Origin: an uncultured Clostridia bacterium
GTDB lineage: Bacteria > Bacillota > Clostridia > Oscillospirales > Acutalibacteraceae
Length of the DNA stretch: 64,000 nt
Assembly: GCA_937880805.1 (NCBI GenBank)
Contig: CALGRR010000131.1
Coordinates: 43,437-107,436 of the forward strand
Reading direction: 5' to 3'
Part shown: one piece after another, positions 8,990-17,634 of the stretch
Position numbering within the stretch: position 1 is the stretch's first letter
How the letters are laid out: each line of letters starts with the position of its first letter
Program-made: the position numbers and the translations under genes
The notes under the pieces: model-generated
Database searches by the model: none
The model's input: only the letters and a program-made list of their open reading frames with translations
What the model was told of the DNA's origin: nothing

Positions 8990-10179
8990 GCAGTAATAAA
9001 AAAATTCTGATGGTTATGCCCGTTATGAAAGGCGGAGGTGCTGAAAGAGTTGCATCTCTATTGCTTAACGAATTTCACCGTAACGGATATGACTGCGAAT
9101 TTTTGCTCACATCTTCAACAACAGAAGATATAATAAACCGTGACCTTGATTCTGATATTCCGATAGCTTCTGTTTACAAAAAGCAAAAAAACGGATTAAT
9201 TTTCAAAGCTTTGGAAATTCTTTCATCGCTTATCTGCAAACCTTTAGAACTGTTTGGAATAGCCGTTCCTACTTGTTTTGCATATCTTTCATTCTTTTCT
9301 CAGTATCATTCAGAAATAAAAAGTTTAAGAGGAAAATTGAAAAATGAACCTGATGCAAAGGTTGTTTCGTTTCTTCAGCCGTCTGTACCGATGACTCTTA
9401 TTGCCACAAAAGGTTTATCCAATAAAGTTGTTATCTCCGAAAGAGGAGATCCGAAAAGGCTTTTAAAAAAGCGTTACGGATGCAATTTTATTAAAAAATA
9501 TTATCAGCGTGCCGATGCGGTTGTTTTTCAGACAAACGATGCAAAGGCAGCTTATCCCGATAACATTTCCGAAAAAGGAACGGTTATCTTCAATCCCATA
9601 AACGACAAGCTTCCCGAGCCGTATTTCGGTGAAAGAGAAAAATATGTCACTACCTTCTGCCGTATTTCAAGGCAGAAAAATCTGCCCGTGCTCGTTGAAG
9701 CGTTCGCAGAATTTCATAAAGAATTCAACGATTACAGATTAAAAATCATCGGCAAACCTCAGAACGATGATGACAGAGCTTCACTCAACGAAACAAAATC
9801 TCTTGCAGATAAGCTCGGTATTACAGAATATATTGATTTTATGCCGTTCAGCGCACAGGTTCATGACCTGATTATCCGCGATGCAATGTATGTCAATTCA
9901 TCGGATTATGAAGGTATGTCCAACGCGATGCTTGAAGCGATGGCAATCGGTATGCCGGTTGTCTGTACCGACTGCCCCATAGGCGGAGCTAATGCAGTTA
10001 TAAAGAATAATGAAAACGGTATTCTTACCGAAGTCGGCAACGCAAAAGAAATGTGCGAAGCAATGAAAAAGATTGCAAGTGACAAAGCGTTTTCAGATAA
10101 GCTTTCTCGCAATGCCGCACAAATCAGAAACGAACTCTCTCTTGAAAATACAGCAAAAAAATGGATGGAGCTGTTGTAA
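8986..10179 (+). CDS. Glycosyltransferase family 4
   Basis: 397-residue GT4 enzyme. MPVMKGGGAERVASLLL is the N-terminal glycine-rich acceptor-domain loop. TTFCRISRQKNLPVLVEAF opens the donor domain and SSDYEGMSNAMLEAMAIGMPVV holds the E-x7-E pair. It is close in pattern to the gene at 14608 (GLGGAQRR, SSDYEGISNSMIEAMAIG-type motifs), suggesting paralogues that add similar sugars. Start ATGA overlaps the previous stop. Confidence 0.9.
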   Translation: MSSNKKILMVMPVMKGGGAERVASLLLNEFHRNGYDCEFLLTSSTTEDIINRDLDSDIPIASVYKKQKNGLIFKALEILSSLICKPLELFGIAVPTCFAYLSFFSQYHSEIKSLRGKLKNEPDAKVVSFLQPSVPMTLIATKGLSNKVVISERGDPKRLLKKRYGCNFIKKYYQRADAVVFQTNDAKAAYPDNISEKGTVIFNPINDKLPEPYFGEREKYVTTFCRISRQKNLPVLVEAFAEFHKEFNDYRLKIIGKPQNDDDRASLNETKSLADKLGITEYIDFMPFSAQVHDLIIRDAMYVNSSDYEGMSNAMLEAMAIGMPVVCTDCPIGGANAVIKNNENGILTEVGNAKEMCEAMKKIASDKAFSDKLSRNAAQIRNELSLENTAKKWMELL

Positions 10180-11346
10180 ATGAAGAAAAAACTTTTAATA
10201 GTAGCTCACCATATGACTATAGGCGGTGTGCAGAAATCTCTCATATCCGCTTTGAAAGCACTTGACTATAACAAATACGATGTCACTTTATATCTTCGCA
10301 AAAACCGCACCGATCTTCTTCCTTTTATTGATAAAAGAGTAAATATAATTATAAATACCGACCCTAACCGCTATTACAGAAAACCGTATGCGGTTATCTT
10401 GCAGTTCAAAGCCCTTATTGCAAAGTTGTTAGGTAAAAAAAATAAAGCTGACGAGCTCAACAACACTCTTGAAGAAAGAATCCGTCAGGATGCAATGCAA
10501 TACGAAAAGCAAACTTATTTCGGCAATACTCATTATGATATTGCTGTAGCTTATGTTCAGGGGTATGTTGCTCTGTTTGTTGATAAATGCATAAATGCTG
10601 ATAAAAAAATCATTTTTTATCACACAAGCACAAATGATACCCCCGAGATTCATAATGCCGTGATTCCTGATTATACAACCGTTGCCGCTTTGCACGAGCA
10701 GCAAAAAGCTCTGCTTGAAGAATGGTATCCCGATTCGATAGGTAAGATAAAGATTGTTGAAAACTACACAGATAAAGAATTGATAACCGAACAAAGCAAA
10801 GAGTTTTCGATTCCAGAAACAGATAAAACTATTCTCTGTTCCTGCGGAAGATTTGCTCCCGTAAAAGGCTTTGATTTGGCTGCTAATGCCGCCAAAATCC
10901 TCAAGAAAAATAATGTTGATTTTATCTGGTATTTCGTCGGTGACGGTCCCGAAAGAGGCAATCTTGAGCATAAGATTACCGAATACGGACTTGAGAATAA
11001 TATCATCATCACCGGAATGCAGAAAAATCCCTATCCCTATATGGCAGACTGTGATATATATATTCAGCCGTCATATGAGGAAGCTATGCCGGTTACTATT
11101 ATCGAAGCTCACAGGCTGGGCAAGCCCGTTATTACAACCGCAACCGTCGGCGGATGCAAGCTTGTTGAAAATGATAAAAACGGTTTGATTTGCGAAATCA
11201 AACCCGATGCTATTGCCGAAAGCATAATCAATCTCATTGATGATAAAGAAAAATACGGTGAAATAATAAACACTCTCAAATCAACCGACTATTCGCACGA
11301 ATTTGAGAAATACAAAGAACAATGGAAAAATCTTTTGGAGGGGTGA
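10180..11346 (+). CDS. Glycosyltransferase family 4
   Basis: 388-residue GT4 enzyme whose ATG directly follows the previous TAA with no spacer. The acceptor domain starts LLIVAHHMTIGGVQKSL; the donor domain begins SCGRFAPVKGFDLAANAA, with YFVGDGPERGNLE and the E-x7-E pair in SYEEAMPVTIIEAHRLGKPV. This glycine-valine-glutamine (GGVQKS) type is common among teichoic-acid and capsule glycosyltransferases of Firmicutes, some of which act on poly-glycerol or hexosamine acceptors; the actual substrate is unknown. Confidence 0.88.
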   Translation: MKKKLLIVAHHMTIGGVQKSLISALKALDYNKYDVTLYLRKNRTDLLPFIDKRVNIIINTDPNRYYRKPYAVILQFKALIAKLLGKKNKADELNNTLEERIRQDAMQYEKQTYFGNTHYDIAVAYVQGYVALFVDKCINADKKIIFYHTSTNDTPEIHNAVIPDYTTVAALHEQQKALLEEWYPDSIGKIKIVENYTDKELITEQSKEFSIPETDKTILCSCGRFAPVKGFDLAANAAKILKKNNVDFIWYFVGDGPERGNLEHKITEYGLENNIIITGMQKNPYPYMADCDIYIQPSYEEAMPVTIIEAHRLGKPVITTATVGGCKLVENDKNGLICEIKPDAIAESIINLIDDKEKYGEIINTLKSTDYSHEFEKYKEQWKNLLEG

Positions 11347-11350
11347 AGCA

Positions 11351-12409
11351 ATGAAATTCAGCATACTCGTTCCCGTATATAATGTTGAAAAATATCTTGA
11401 GCAGTGTGTTGAATCTTTGCTTAACCAAACCTATAAAGGTGAATATGAAATTATCCTTGTTGATGACGGCTCAACCGATTCATCAGGCTTGATATGCGAC
11501 AGTTATAAAAAAAACAACCCTGACAAAATCAGAGTTATTCATAAAGAAAACGGAGGACATACCTCTGCAAGACTCGAAGCTATAAGAAACGCAACGGGTG
11601 AATACAGTCTTTTCTGCGATTCAGATGATTTCGTTGAAACAAATCTGCTTGAAACAATCGACAGTGTTCTCAATAACAATCCCGATACGGATATGGTTAT
11701 GTATTCATTTTGTTATTATGAAAACGGCAATAAAAAACCTCGTAATATATCTGTTTGGAATGACATCGAGATTTTTGAAGGTGAACAAAAGAAAAAGCTT
11801 TATGAATTGCTTATAACAACACCGCACTTAAATACTTTATGGACAAAAGCAATTAAAACTGAAATTCTTAAAAACGATCCTACAGATTACAGCGCCATTA
11901 AGAATAAGGATATTGCGGAAGATGCATATATTATATCTTACTTCTTAACCGCTTGCCAAAAAATCATAAACATCGACAAGCCTTTGTATAATTACAGAAT
12001 TATAACCGAAAGTATTTCCCGTTCGTATAACCCGCAAAAAATCGAAAGAAAAAATATACTTTTCCTATATCAACGCTTTATAGAGCTTCTCCCTGCATGG
12101 GGAATGAACAATGAAGAAACAGTAAACAAAATATACAGTGCATGTTTCAGCAACGCAATGTATCTTTTCAGAAAGCATTATGAATATGCAAAAAACAGAA
12201 ATGATCGCAAAACAGTTCTTGAATATAATTGGAACTCTATGCTTTTTGAAGAGATTATTGAAAATCCTCAAAAATATGCAAACCCAAACAGCATAAAACT
12301 CTATCAGATGCTGATAAACAAAAAATATATCTTATTAAAAATTTATTTGTTAAAAAATAAAATTTACAATCATTTAAAAAAGCTTAAAAGAACAATCAAA
12401 GGAGTGTGA
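11351..12409 (+). CDS. Glycosyltransferase family 2
   Basis: 352-residue GT2 enzyme. An in-frame start 16 codons upstream exists, but the ATG at 11351 is preferred because TTGGAGGGGTG lies 5-12 bases before it and MKFSILVPVYNVEKYL is the canonical N-terminus. VDDGSTDSSGLICDSY and the metal-binding LFCDSDDFVETN are present. The C-terminal half is very rich in Asn, Lys and Tyr, which reflects the higher AT content of this part of the locus. It likely adds a repeat-unit sugar. Confidence 0.88.
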   Translation: MKFSILVPVYNVEKYLEQCVESLLNQTYKGEYEIILVDDGSTDSSGLICDSYKKNNPDKIRVIHKENGGHTSARLEAIRNATGEYSLFCDSDDFVETNLLETIDSVLNNNPDTDMVMYSFCYYENGNKKPRNISVWNDIEIFEGEQKKKLYELLITTPHLNTLWTKAIKTEILKNDPTDYSAIKNKDIAEDAYIISYFLTACQKIINIDKPLYNYRIITESISRSYNPQKIERKNILFLYQRFIELLPAWGMNNEETVNKIYSACFSNAMYLFRKHYEYAKNRNDRKTVLEYNWNSMLFEEIIENPQKYANPNSIKLYQMLINKKYILLKIYLLKNKIYNHLKKLKRTIKGV

Positions 12410-13437
12410 TGTTTCAAATGATTCCGGAAAAAGACCTTGTTTCCGTTATAATGAGTAACTACAACACACCTGAAGAATATCTGTGTTCAGCTATAGAAAG
12501 CATTCTGAACCAGACATATCAGAATTTTGAGTTTATAATAATAGATGATTGTTCAACAGATAACTCTTTATCAATAATTGAATCTTACACAGATGACAGA
12601 ATAAAAATTATCAAAAACGAACAAAATCTCGGCATAACCAAATCGCTTAACAGAGGTCTTGCTGTTGCCAAAGGCGAATTTGTTGCAAGAATGGATGCTG
12701 ATGATATTTCTCTTGAAACCAGATTTGAAAAACAGGTTGAATTTCTCAAAAATCACCCTGACCATATTGTTTGCGGCACAGGTGTTGAATTAATCGGAGA
12801 TTGGCAGACAAAACACAGCAACAAATTTATTTGCAGAAAAATCCCTGATAAAGAAGCTTTTCAGATACATCTTCTTTTTGGAAATTATCCTAATATTGTT
12901 CACCCCACAGCAATGTTCAACCACAATCTGTTACTTAAACACAAAATAACATACAATGAAAACTATCCCCTCGCTCAGGATTACCGTATGTGGGTCAGTT
13001 GCAGTGAAATTGCAGAATGTGCAAACATTCCCGAAACGCTTTTAAACTACCGTGTGCATAATAAAGCTGTTTCATCCGACAAAAAAGAGTTGCAAAAAAA
13101 TATTGCAATTCAGATTATGCAAGAGCAACTTGATAAACTTCATCTTGAATTTGATGAGATATATGCAGAAATCCACAAAGATTTCCTTTTCAGCCGCAAG
13201 CCCTATGATATAAGATGCAAAAAGTGGATAAAAACACTTTTGAAGCAAAACAAAAAATGTAAAATCTATAACCAAAAGAAAATGAATAAAACTCTTTGGA
13301 AAAAATGGGCTGAAATATCATATTTCGGTATGTCAAATCAAAAAAATCCCGTTAAGATATTAAATATACTTTTTAATGTTCCTTTTATTTATATACCTTA
13401 TTTGTTTGAGATAAGAAAAAGCAGAAAAATAATATAG
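12409..13437 (+). CDS. Glycosyltransferase family 2
   Basis: 342-residue GT2 enzyme of the WaaE/CapS-like type. VSVIMSNYNTPEEYL, IIDDCSTDNSL and the metal site ARMDADDISLETRFEKQ are visible, followed by the HPTAMFNHNLLLKH segment seen in this subfamily. The ATG at 12409 overlaps the previous stop (TGATG) and lies 5 bases after AAAGGAG; a GTG one codon earlier is possible. Donor unknown. Confidence 0.88.
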   Translation: MFQMIPEKDLVSVIMSNYNTPEEYLCSAIESILNQTYQNFEFIIIDDCSTDNSLSIIESYTDDRIKIIKNEQNLGITKSLNRGLAVAKGEFVARMDADDISLETRFEKQVEFLKNHPDHIVCGTGVELIGDWQTKHSNKFICRKIPDKEAFQIHLLFGNYPNIVHPTAMFNHNLLLKHKITYNENYPLAQDYRMWVSCSEIAECANIPETLLNYRVHNKAVSSDKKELQKNIAIQIMQEQLDKLHLEFDEIYAEIHKDFLFSRKPYDIRCKKWIKTLLKQNKKCKIYNQKKMNKTLWKKWAEISYFGMSNQKNPVKILNILFNVPFIYIPYLFEIRKSRKII

Positions 13438-13454
13438 TTTTATGAGAGGTTATT

Positions 13455-14570
13455 ATGAAAAACAATATTGCTGTAAGCGTTATTGTTCCCGTATATAATG
13501 CTGAAAAATATCTTGTCAAATGCCTTGACAGCATTGTTAACCAAACATTAAAGAATATTGAAATAATTATAATTGATGACGGTTCAACCGACGGCTCATC
13601 CGAAATCTGCAAAAAATATGCTTCTGAAGATAACCGTATCATTTACTATAAAAAAGAAAATGAAGGCCTTGCCGCTGCACGTCAGGACGGAATTGAGAGA
13701 GCAAGCGGCGAATATATTGGTTTCGTTGATTCCGATGACTGGATTGAACTTAATATGTATGAAAGAATGTATGAAAAAGCATCGGAAGAAAGTGCCGATA
13801 TAGTATTTTGCAACTGTTTCTTTAACGACAGCGAAACAGACCGAATTCATCTTAAACCCGGCATATATGACCGAAACGGTATTGAGAAGGAAATCCTTCC
13901 CCGTTCTCTTGCCGGGATAAGCCCAAAAGGGTCAAACTCCGTTATTCGTTGGAGCAACTGTCTCAGAATTTACAAACTTGCTCTAATCAGAGAAAACAAC
14001 ATATCTTTTGGAAGAAACTTCAGAAGAAGTCAGGATTTGCAACTGACCTTTGAAACCACACTTTGTGCACAAAAATATATTTCTCTCAGTGATGAATATT
14101 TATATCACAACAGAACAGTTGAAAATGCAGATTCTCTTTCAAGAGGATACACCAAAAACTATTGGAAGCTTATCCGACCTCTTATAGACAAGCTCTATGA
14201 AGATGTCGAAAACTATAAAAAGCAGGATTTAACCAACCAGATGCATCTGTGTGCATTCTTTTTTGCTGCATCAGTTGTAAAAAATGAATTCGAAAGCAAG
14301 GTTATTTTGTTCTCTGACAAAATAAAAAAACTCAACGAAATTGCACACGATGAAGTGATACAAGCCGCCCTGCCTTATATTGAAAAAGAAAAACTCAGTA
14401 ATTATTATCAGGCTATATATTATGGACTGTGCAAAAAAAATGCCTTTTCGGTTTATCTTAAATATTGGCTGTTTATATTCAAAAGAGATAAATATAAACA
14501 ATTTGTGAGAAAAACATTGAAAAATAAAATTGCATCGGCTATTTTTAATATTCTAAAGAAATATTTTTGA
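13455..14570 (+). CDS. Glycosyltransferase family 2
   Basis: 371-residue GT2 enzyme. VSVIVPVYNAEKYL, IDDGSTDGSSEICKKY and the DxD-type GFVDSDDWIELNMYE are all in expected positions, followed by the SQDLQLTFETTL acceptor-side motif. The C-terminal 150 residues are basic and low in recognised motifs. AGAGGTT lies before the ATG. It is one of four related GT2 genes in the locus and is more AT-rich by eye than the flanking nucleotide-sugar genes. Confidence 0.89.
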   Translation: MKNNIAVSVIVPVYNAEKYLVKCLDSIVNQTLKNIEIIIIDDGSTDGSSEICKKYASEDNRIIYYKKENEGLAAARQDGIERASGEYIGFVDSDDWIELNMYERMYEKASEESADIVFCNCFFNDSETDRIHLKPGIYDRNGIEKEILPRSLAGISPKGSNSVIRWSNCLRIYKLALIRENNISFGRNFRRSQDLQLTFETTLCAQKYISLSDEYLYHNRTVENADSLSRGYTKNYWKLIRPLIDKLYEDVENYKKQDLTNQMHLCAFFFAASVVKNEFESKVILFSDKIKKLNEIAHDEVIQAALPYIEKEKLSNYYQAIYYGLCKKNAFSVYLKYWLFIFKRDKYKQFVRKTLKNKIASAIFNILKKYF

Positions 14571-14607
14571 TTCTTTTTTTAAATTAGCCAGTCGAAAGTG
14601 AGATAAT

Positions 14608-15828
14608 ATGAATAAAGAACTGATAATCGCATTTAGTATATATGGAATCGGTGGTGCCCAAAGGAGAGCTTTTAATCTTGCCCACCAGTTTGCTCAAAAT
14701 GGATATACCGTATATATCTTAGCTGTTTGGGGTACAGACTCTACCATTAAAGATGAAAACTATTATCATTTAAATGATAAAATAAACATTGTTATTGTCC
14801 CGGAATTCTATAAAAAAAATAAAAACAGGAATACAGTTGTAAAATCCGATAGAATTATTCATCGAAAGATTTCCACCTTAAAAAAAATTCAGTATATAGC
14901 AAAACCATTCAAAAAACTACTTCACAAAATAAGTTATAAGTTAAAATGTTACAGAGAATGTATTGATACCAGATCTTTTTTACTGCAACACAAAAATTCA
15001 ACAATCATATGTTTTGGTTTTAATATTTTTGACAGGATTTATTACGCTGCCAAAGGGTTGAAGTGTAAAATCATCTATGCAGAAACAAATTCTTCTGATA
15101 AATATTCTCGTGACAGATTTTTTGCATACACTTCAAAATCCATAAAAAAATCTGATGCCCTTGTTTTTCAAACCAACGAAGAAAAAGCAGAACATCAGAT
15201 ATCTGAAAGCAAAAAGGCTTATGTGATTCATAATCCTATAAAAACAAATCTTCCGCAACCTTACGAAGGAATCCGTAATAAAACAATCGTTAATTTTTGC
15301 CGTTTATCACCGCAAAAAAATCTGATGCTTCTTGTTCAGGCTTTTGAAAAACTACATTATGAATTCCCGGATTACAAACTCGAATTATATGCCGATACAG
15401 GAGCATCTAATATTTCAAAAGAAAAAAAAGAACTGGTGTCTTATATTCAAAGCAAAAACCTTGAAGACTGTATCTTTTTACTTCCACCATCATCTGATAT
15501 TCACAACATAGTATTAAAAAGTGCTATGTTTGTGTCTTCTTCAGATTACGAAGGAATATCAAACTCAATGATTGAAGCAATGGCTATCGGATTACCTTGC
15601 GTTTGTACAGATTGCGGCGGCGGCGGGGCAAGAGAAATGATAACAGACGGAGAAAGCGGCTTGCTTGTTCCCGTAGGTAATGCCGATGCTTTAAAGAATG
15701 CAATGGCTAGAATGATAACAGAAGATGGGTTGGCTGAAAAATGCAGCAAAAATGCAGCAAAAATCAGAAAAACCCATTCGATAGAAAGAATATCAGAAAA
15801 ATGGCTTGAAGTTATAGATAATATTTAA
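14608..15828 (+). CDS. Glycosyltransferase family 4
   Basis: 406-residue GT4 enzyme. IAFSIYGIGGAQRRAFNLA is the glycine-rich N-terminal loop, VNFCRLSPQKNLMLLVQAF begins the donor domain, and SSDYEGISNSMIEAMAIGLPCV contains the E-x7-E pair. The tail matches that of the gene at 8986, so the two are probable paralogues. It lies 37 bases after the previous stop, in the most AT-rich stretch of the locus. A strong Shine-Dalgarno site is missing (AAAGTGAG only). Confidence 0.88.
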   Translation: MNKELIIAFSIYGIGGAQRRAFNLAHQFAQNGYTVYILAVWGTDSTIKDENYYHLNDKINIVIVPEFYKKNKNRNTVVKSDRIIHRKISTLKKIQYIAKPFKKLLHKISYKLKCYRECIDTRSFLLQHKNSTIICFGFNIFDRIYYAAKGLKCKIIYAETNSSDKYSRDRFFAYTSKSIKKSDALVFQTNEEKAEHQISESKKAYVIHNPIKTNLPQPYEGIRNKTIVNFCRLSPQKNLMLLVQAFEKLHYEFPDYKLELYADTGASNISKEKKELVSYIQSKNLEDCIFLLPPSSDIHNIVLKSAMFVSSSDYEGISNSMIEAMAIGLPCVCTDCGGGGAREMITDGESGLLVPVGNADALKNAMARMITEDGLAEKCSKNAAKIRKTHSIERISEKWLEVIDNI

Positions 15829-15840
15829 CGGAGAATAAAG

Positions 15841-16764
15841 ATGATTATTTTAGAAAAAATGCATAAAGCAAAAAGAAAAATCATTAAAACATACCAAAAG
15901 TATTTTACCATTCAGCATCCCGAAACTTATATACTTTCTGATAAATCTTTTATAAAAAAATTATATAAAGAAAGAATGGGTAAAAAAATCAATCTTTCTA
16001 ATCCCAAGACTTTCTGTGAAAAACAAAATTGGTTGAAGCTTTATGACAGAAAACCAATTTACACGGTAATGGTCGATAAGTATCTCGCACGGAAATTTGT
16101 TGCAGAAAGAATCGGAGAAGAATACTTGGTTCCATTGCTTGGTGTATGGGATAATGCAGATGATATAAATTTTTCTGTGCTACCCGATAAATTTGTTCTT
16201 AAATGCAACCACAATAGTGATGTAACTATTTGTACGGATAAATCAACTCTTGATGTTGAAAAAGTCAAAAATAAATTAAATGAACAACTTAAACGTGATT
16301 ATTATTTATCCAAAAGAGAATGGCCATATAAAAACATTCCACGGAAAATTATTTGTGAAAAATTTATGGAAAACACAAATGGCGAAAATCTGGTCGACTA
16401 CAAACTGTTCTGTTTTAACGGTGTTCCCAAAATTGTAATGGTAAACAGCAATCGCTTCGGTGAAGGTGGAGTAAAAGTTGATATGTATGACATGCAGTGG
16501 AATCATATAGATATGCAAGATGGACATTATCCTAATGCTGGTGATATATTCACAAAGCCTGATTGCTTTGATAAAATGTGCAAGTTTGCCGAAATACTAT
16601 CTGATGGAACATCTGCTCTCAGAGTTGATTTTAACTATTGGGATAAAAAACTTTATTTTGGAGAATTAACCTTCTTTCATTCCGCAGGATTGGAAAGTTT
16701 TATGCCTGAAAAATGGGATGAAGTTTTAGGTTCCTGGGTTAATCTTCCTGAAAAATTCAGGTGA
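15841..16764 (+). CDS. TupA-like ATP-grasp protein
   Basis: 307-residue member of the TupA-like ATP-grasp family found in capsule and teichuronopeptide loci. LSDKSFIKKLYKERMGKKINL and NPKTFCEKQNWLKLYDR form the N-terminal signature; YTVMVDKYLARKFVAERIG, FVLKCNHNSDVTI (the ATP-grasp lysine strand) and YFGELTFFHSAGLE (acidic metal-binding strand) follow. TupA in Bacillus is linked to poly-gamma-glutamate/glucuronate polymers, so this enzyme may add an amino acid to a uronic acid or amino sugar by an acyl-phosphate route. That activity is inference. It lies between glycosyltransferases and the exporter genes, with a GGAG ribosome site. Confidence 0.82.
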   Translation: MIILEKMHKAKRKIIKTYQKYFTIQHPETYILSDKSFIKKLYKERMGKKINLSNPKTFCEKQNWLKLYDRKPIYTVMVDKYLARKFVAERIGEEYLVPLLGVWDNADDINFSVLPDKFVLKCNHNSDVTICTDKSTLDVEKVKNKLNEQLKRDYYLSKREWPYKNIPRKIICEKFMENTNGENLVDYKLFCFNGVPKIVMVNSNRFGEGGVKVDMYDMQWNHIDMQDGHYPNAGDIFTKPDCFDKMCKFAEILSDGTSALRVDFNYWDKKLYFGELTFFHSAGLESFMPEKWDEVLGSWVNLPEKFR

Positions 16765-16768
16765 TATT

Positions 16769-17626
16769 ATGACACAACAAAAATGGACAACCATTGTTAA
16801 ATCAAGCAACAGTGCCTTCAATATGGACATAAAAGGTCTTAAAAACTGCAAAGACCTTATATTCCTTTTTGTACGCAGAACTTTTGTTGCAAAATATAAA
16901 CAGACTATTCTCGGCCCTGCCTGGGCAGTTATACAGCCGTTTTTTACAACGGTTGTTTACTCCGTTTTCTTCGGTAACATAGCGGGTCTGGGTGCATCTG
17001 GAGTTCCCAACTTCATATTTTATCTTTCAGGAACAATCGTATGGACTCTCTTCGCAAACTGTTTAACAGAAACTTCACATACATTTACCGGCAACTCTGC
17101 CATATTGGGTAAGGTTTATTTTCCCCGACTTGTTATGCCGATTTCAACTGCAATTTCGCAGTTTATCAGCTTCTTCATTCAGTTTGCTTTTATGCTTTGT
17201 TTTATGGGTTACTACCTCATTACTGATGCAGGATTGAAACCCAACATGTTTATTCTGATGTTTCCGCTTGTTCTCATTCAGCTTGCAATTCTCGGAATGG
17301 GCTTTGGTATGATTATATCTGCACTTACAACAAAATACCGCGACCTTGCAATGGTGGTAGGTTTTGGCGTTTCACTCTGGTCATACTGCTCCCCCGTTGC
17401 CTATGATATGTTCAGCCGTGAGCAGCTTATGAACGGTATAATCTATAAAATCTATATGCTCAATCCCGTTACGCCCGCAATTAACCTTTTCCGATACGGA
17501 TTTCTCGGCACAGGTGAAGTGGACTGGTTGTTCTACGGTATAAGCTGGATAATAACTGCCTTGGTAGCAATAATAGGTGCATTGATGTTCAGTAAATCAG
17601 AAAAAACCTTTATGGATACAGTGTGA
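16769..17626 (+). CDS. ABC exporter permease for polysaccharide (TagG/Wzm-like)
   Basis: 285-residue ABC-2 type permease with six hydrophobic segments. FLFVRRTFVAKYKQTILGPAW is the amphipathic entry helix and motif of the polysaccharide export subfamily, and LNPVTPAINLFRYGFLG is the conserved region before the last span. It would form the membrane channel that moves a lipid-linked glycan outward with the ATPase encoded next; the two genes overlap or nearly touch. In Gram-positive bacteria this transporter type exports wall teichoic acid or ABC-dependent capsule. Confidence 0.9.
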   Translation: MTQQKWTTIVKSSNSAFNMDIKGLKNCKDLIFLFVRRTFVAKYKQTILGPAWAVIQPFFTTVVYSVFFGNIAGLGASGVPNFIFYLSGTIVWTLFANCLTETSHTFTGNSAILGKVYFPRLVMPISTAISQFISFFIQFAFMLCFMGYYLITDAGLKPNMFILMFPLVLIQLAILGMGFGMIISALTTKYRDLAMVVGFGVSLWSYCSPVAYDMFSREQLMNGIIYKIYMLNPVTPAINLFRYGFLGTGEVDWLFYGISWIITALVAIIGALMFSKSEKTFMDTV

Positions 17627-17634
17627 GGTGCGGT

